A DNA stretch of 15,459 bases from JBEBBU01 sp041158225 (lineage in GTDB: Bacteria; Pseudomonadota; Gammaproteobacteria; Methylococcales; Methylococcaceae), in the NCBI GenBank assembly GCA_041158225.1, contig JBEBBU010000170.1, positions 1 through 15,459 on the forward strand, given 5' to 3'. The position numbers were made by a program, and so were the translations under genes. How positions within the stretch are numbered: the stretch's first letter is position 1; each line of letters starts with the position of its first letter. Positions 12,549-15,459 of the stretch are shown piece by piece. The notes beneath the pieces are model-generated. The model saw only the letters and a list, made by a program, of their open reading frames with translations, was not told the DNA's origin and ran no database searches.

Positions 12549-15412
12549 AACATCAGGTGAATGGAATCCAGACGCGCCACACTACCTGCAATGCAGCCGT
12601 GCATTTCCAGCGCATCCTGTTTCAGCAGGTCTATTTCTTCCTGACGTACCGAACGGTTGATGCGGCGCAGTGCAGAAAGGCGCTTGAGTTCAGCCGTCAT
12701 TTTAGCCAGCATCAGACGGGTACTTTCTTCCTTCACGCGATTGAGGGACTGGCTGGCTGACTGTTCGGCGCGGCGCAGCAGCTGCTCAACATTTTTTCTG
12801 TGCTGGGTAACCAGCAGCAGACCTGTCTGTTCATCCATACCAGGATGCTGCTCCCGCGCCCTTGAGAAATGCGCTTCGTCGTAGAGGTAACCAGTACCGT
12901 CCATGCGCGCAGTCAGGAGCGTATGCGGCATGAATCTGCCCAGTTGCAGATGCCTTGGTGCAGCGCAATCTATACGGTGATTGATCTCGATCAGGACTTC
13001 ACCAGGATCATGGTCTGGATGCTGTACCAGAGAAATGCATACATTGCCTTCATCGCCATTCAGTACCAGATCCATGGCGTTACGAACCATGGGGTGCTCC
13101 CAGCTCAGGAACAGCATGTCTTCCCTGGCGAGCGCTATGCCGCGATCCAGAGTCACAGTGACACCTTCATCAGGAACCCCGGGGAAATGGGATACACGCA
13201 AATGCTCGCCTGGCTTCAGTATGTAGCAGTTTTCAGAGTGTTCTTCAACACTGATACCATAGCTGTCGAATACCGACTCCAGCCAGCGCCACAGGCGGTA
13301 ATCATCATCAGCCTCCACGACTGCATCGACCAGTGCCTGAGCTGCTTTCGGGTTACATGAATTCATTTCCAGCAGTCTGTCCCTTCCATCATGCAGGGCT
13401 TTTTCTATCGCCGATGCCAGTACCCGTGTTTCCGTCACCAGTAACTGTCTGGCTTCTGTATTTTCAGGATACCGCAATGCAGATACCAGTTGGTCATGTT
13501 TGGCTGCAAATACACTTGAACCTGCCGAGTAGTGCTGTTCAAAAGCATTCAGTCCATGATGATACCAGTCAAAAAGGACATGCTGGGCACTGTTTTCAAA
13601 GTATGGCACATGGATATGGATGACACTGCTCTGACCAATGCGATCCAGACGTCCTATGCGTTGCTCAAGCAGGTCAGGATTCAGCGGCAGATCGAACAGC
13701 ACCATATGATGGGCGAACTGGAAATTCCTGCCCTCGCTACCGATCTCAGAGCAGATGAGCAGGCTCGCACCATCTTCCTCGGCAAACCAGGCCGCTGCGC
13801 GATCACGTTGCAGCAGCGTCATGCCTTCATGAAACAGCACACTCCTGCGCCCCGAGTAGCGACGCAGTGCAGCCTCAATATCCATGGCGGTCTGTGCCTC
13901 GGCCGCCATGATGAGAATTTTCTCCTGTTTCAGGTTACTGGTCTGCAGGAGTTCCACCAGCCAGGGGATACGGCTGTCCGAGGACCACCAGGGGGCGCTG
14001 GACTTGCGTAGCATGCTTTCCGGGTGGATATGATGGCCGACTTCGCCATCTGCAGCAGTGGCTGCCAGCATGTCGCGGTAGTTTTCGGGACAGGGTAGGG
14101 GGCAGGCATGCAGATGCCGTCTGGGAAAACCTCTGACGGTAGCGCGCGTGTTCCTGAACAGAACTCTGCCCGTACCATGCCGGTCCAGAAGTAGCTGTAT
14201 CAGTTCTTCACGCGCCTGATGAGCCTGTTCACCTGCACCACAGGCTAACTCCATGAGGCTGTCTGCGCGGTCATGTTCCAGAAAATGGCCCAGTGACTGC
14301 AGCGTCTCGGTATCAAGAACCGGATCATCCAGCAAATGGTCAATGACAGAGGCAAGAGCGCCGTAGCTGGCTTCTTCCGCCATGAAACTTTCATAAGAGT
14401 TGAACCGGTCCGGATCCAGCAGCCGCAGCCGTGCAAAATGGCTTGCCTTGCCAAGCTGTTCCGGGGTAGCCGTCAGCAGCAGCAGACCTGGAACTCCAGC
14501 ACCCAGCTGCTCGATAAATTCGTAAGCGGGACTTGGCGTATGTTCATCCCAGGTCAGATGATGGGCCTCGTCAACAATCACCATGTCCCAGCCAGCATCC
14601 AGTACTTCCTTCTGGCGCCGTGTGGACGCCATGAGGAAGTCAAGACTGCAGAGCACCAGCTGCTCGGCAGAAAAAGGATTGTCTCCCGGTAATGTCTGCT
14701 GGCAGCGCTCTTCATCAAAGACACTGAAATTGAGACTGAAACGACGGCGCATTTCGATCAGCCACTGGTGCACGAGCGCATCAGGCAGAATTACCAGAAC
14801 CCTCCCGACACGATGACTCAGCAGCTGATGATGAAGAATGAGTCCGGCTTCAATCGTCTTGCCCAGGCCTACTTCATCAGCCAGCAGGACGCGGGGGCGG
14901 TGACGCGAGGCTACTTCGTGAGCGATATACAGTTGATGCGCGATAAGACTGGTTCTTGGCCCAAGCAGTCCAAGGAAGGGTGACTGTTCACTTTCAGCCC
15001 ACAGGCTACGGGTGCGCATACGCAGATGATAGCGGGATGAGTCATCAAATTTGCCTGCAAAAAGCCTGTCCTGGGGACGGTTGAACTGGTGAAAATGATT
15101 GACATCAATCTCTTCTATCTGGATTTCCTGACCATCTTCATCCTTGCCGGTATAGGTAAGGATGCCCTGATGTTCATCTACTCTGGCAATCCTGATCTGC
15201 TGACCATCGACATTCTCAATGGTGTCACCAACGACAAACCGGACACGGGTGAGGGGCGCACTGCTTCTTGCGTAAGTGCGACGCTCTTCACTGGCAATGA
15301 AAATAAGGCTTATGCGATGATGGTCGACATCAAGCACGGTACCAAGACCAAGTTCAGGTTCTGTCTCGCTGATCCAGCGCTGACCGGGGACTGGGGCGTT
15401 GGTTTTCTCCAT
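12539..15412 (-). CDS. rapA: RNA polymerase-associated ATPase RapA (HepA)
   Basis: RapA is a Swi2/Snf2-type ATPase that binds RNA polymerase and helps recycle it after transcription. From ATG 15412 the protein has 957 residues, against 968 in E. coli. The N-terminal Tudor-like region starts GQRWISETEPELGLGTV. Helicase motifs follow in order: Walker A LADEVGLGKT (177-186), DEAH (281-284), LLTATPEQLG (312-321), FHEGM (527-531), SEIGSEGRNFQ (555-565) and QRIGRLDRIGQ (584-594). A long C-terminal part ends LDSIHLMF. Upstream in-frame starts exist at 15430 (ATG) and 15442 (TTG), adding 6 or 10 residues. I prefer 15412, which sits closest to the family N-terminus and has GAGA about 10 nt before it. 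No terminator is evident between its stop and the next gene. Confidence 0.97.
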   Translation of the reverse strand: MEKTNAPVPGQRWISETEPELGLGTVLDVDHHRISLIFIASEERRTYARSSAPLTRVRFVVGDTIENVDGQQIRIARVDEHQGILTYTGKDEDGQEIQIEEIDVNHFHQFNRPQDRLFAGKFDDSSRYHLRMRTRSLWAESEQSPFLGLLGPRTSLIAHQLYIAHEVASRHRPRVLLADEVGLGKTIEAGLILHHQLLSHRVGRVLVILPDALVHQWLIEMRRRFSLNFSVFDEERCQQTLPGDNPFSAEQLVLCSLDFLMASTRRQKEVLDAGWDMVIVDEAHHLTWDEHTPSPAYEFIEQLGAGVPGLLLLTATPEQLGKASHFARLRLLDPDRFNSYESFMAEEASYGALASVIDHLLDDPVLDTETLQSLGHFLEHDRADSLMELACGAGEQAHQAREELIQLLLDRHGTGRVLFRNTRATVRGFPRRHLHACPLPCPENYRDMLAATAADGEVGHHIHPESMLRKSSAPWWSSDSRIPWLVELLQTSNLKQEKILIMAAEAQTAMDIEAALRRYSGRRSVLFHEGMTLLQRDRAAAWFAEEDGASLLICSEIGSEGRNFQFAHHMVLFDLPLNPDLLEQRIGRLDRIGQSSVIHIHVPYFENSAQHVLFDWYHHGLNAFEQHYSAGSSVFAAKHDQLVSALRYPENTEARQLLVTETRVLASAIEKALHDGRDRLLEMNSCNPKAAQALVDAVVEADDDYRLWRWLESVFDSYGISVEEHSENCYILKPGEHLRVSHFPGVPDEGVTVTLDRGIALAREDMLFLSWEHPMVRNAMDLVLNGDEGNVCISLVQHPDHDPGEVLIEINHRIDCAAPRHLQLGRFMPHTLLTARMDGTGYLYDEAHFSRAREQHPGMDEQTGLLLVTQHRKNVEQLLRRAEQSASQSLNRVKEESTRLMLAKMTAELKRLSALRRINRSVRQEEIDLLKQDALEMHGCIAGSVARLDSIHLMFCV

Positions 15413-15459
15413 CGCTTGATGATCTCGCATGCAGGGTAACAAGGCCGGAGATTCTAACA

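Noticed and set aside
1..15459. Search for tRNA or rRNA genes, CRISPR arrays, insertion sequences, phage or toxin-antitoxin genes
   Set aside because: Coding genes fill nearly all the window, all gaps are under 70 nt, and no repeats or mobile-element signatures were seen.

Overview
The window is a compact, gene-dense piece of a gammaproteobacterial chromosome with moderate GC (low-to-mid fifties percent by eye, not counted). The forward gene order truA-trpF-trpB-trpA-accD-folC-SPOR protein-cvpA-purF-metZ, together with an E. coli-type RapA and an E. coli-type PurF without propeptide, points to the Pseudomonas/Oceanospirillales side of the Gammaproteobacteria. A Halomonadaceae-like relative is my best guess, but this is inference from synteny and protein flavour, not a database match.

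Positions 1-9764 (+ strand) form one tightly packed housekeeping run: the 3' part of truA (tRNA pseudouridine synthase), the last steps of tryptophan synthesis (trpF, trpB, trpA), the acetyl-CoA carboxylase beta subunit (accD), folate polyglutamylation (folC), a membrane-anchored SPOR-domain protein, cvpA, the first enzyme of purine synthesis (purF), and the direct-sulfhydrylation methionine enzyme metZ. Most junctions overlap or are a few bases long: a 35-bp overlap at trpF/trpB, GTGA at trpB/trpA, 3 nt at accD/folC and 8 bp at folC/SPOR. Much of the run is therefore probably co-transcribed and translationally coupled. A small hairpin with a short T tail, whose loop contains the metZ stop codon, probably ends it.

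Positions 9795-15442 (- strand) converge on metZ. They hold an iron-uptake pair in the order feoB then feoA, a good promoter/Fur-box region just upstream of feoB (12017-12065) with an 18-bp palindrome over the -10 and predicted start, a small three-helix membrane protein of unknown function with its own TATAAT box, and a full-length rapA (RNA polymerase recycling ATPase) running to the right edge.

All enzymes that can be judged keep their key active-site residues. There are no RNA genes, insertion sequences, CRISPR arrays, phage genes or pseudogenes that I can support, and no stretch above 300 bases without a gene. I did not find a convincing novel system. The parts most worth a second look are the feo locus (gene order, short FeoB, Fur box plus palindrome, G7 tract before feoA) and the unknown membrane protein beside it.
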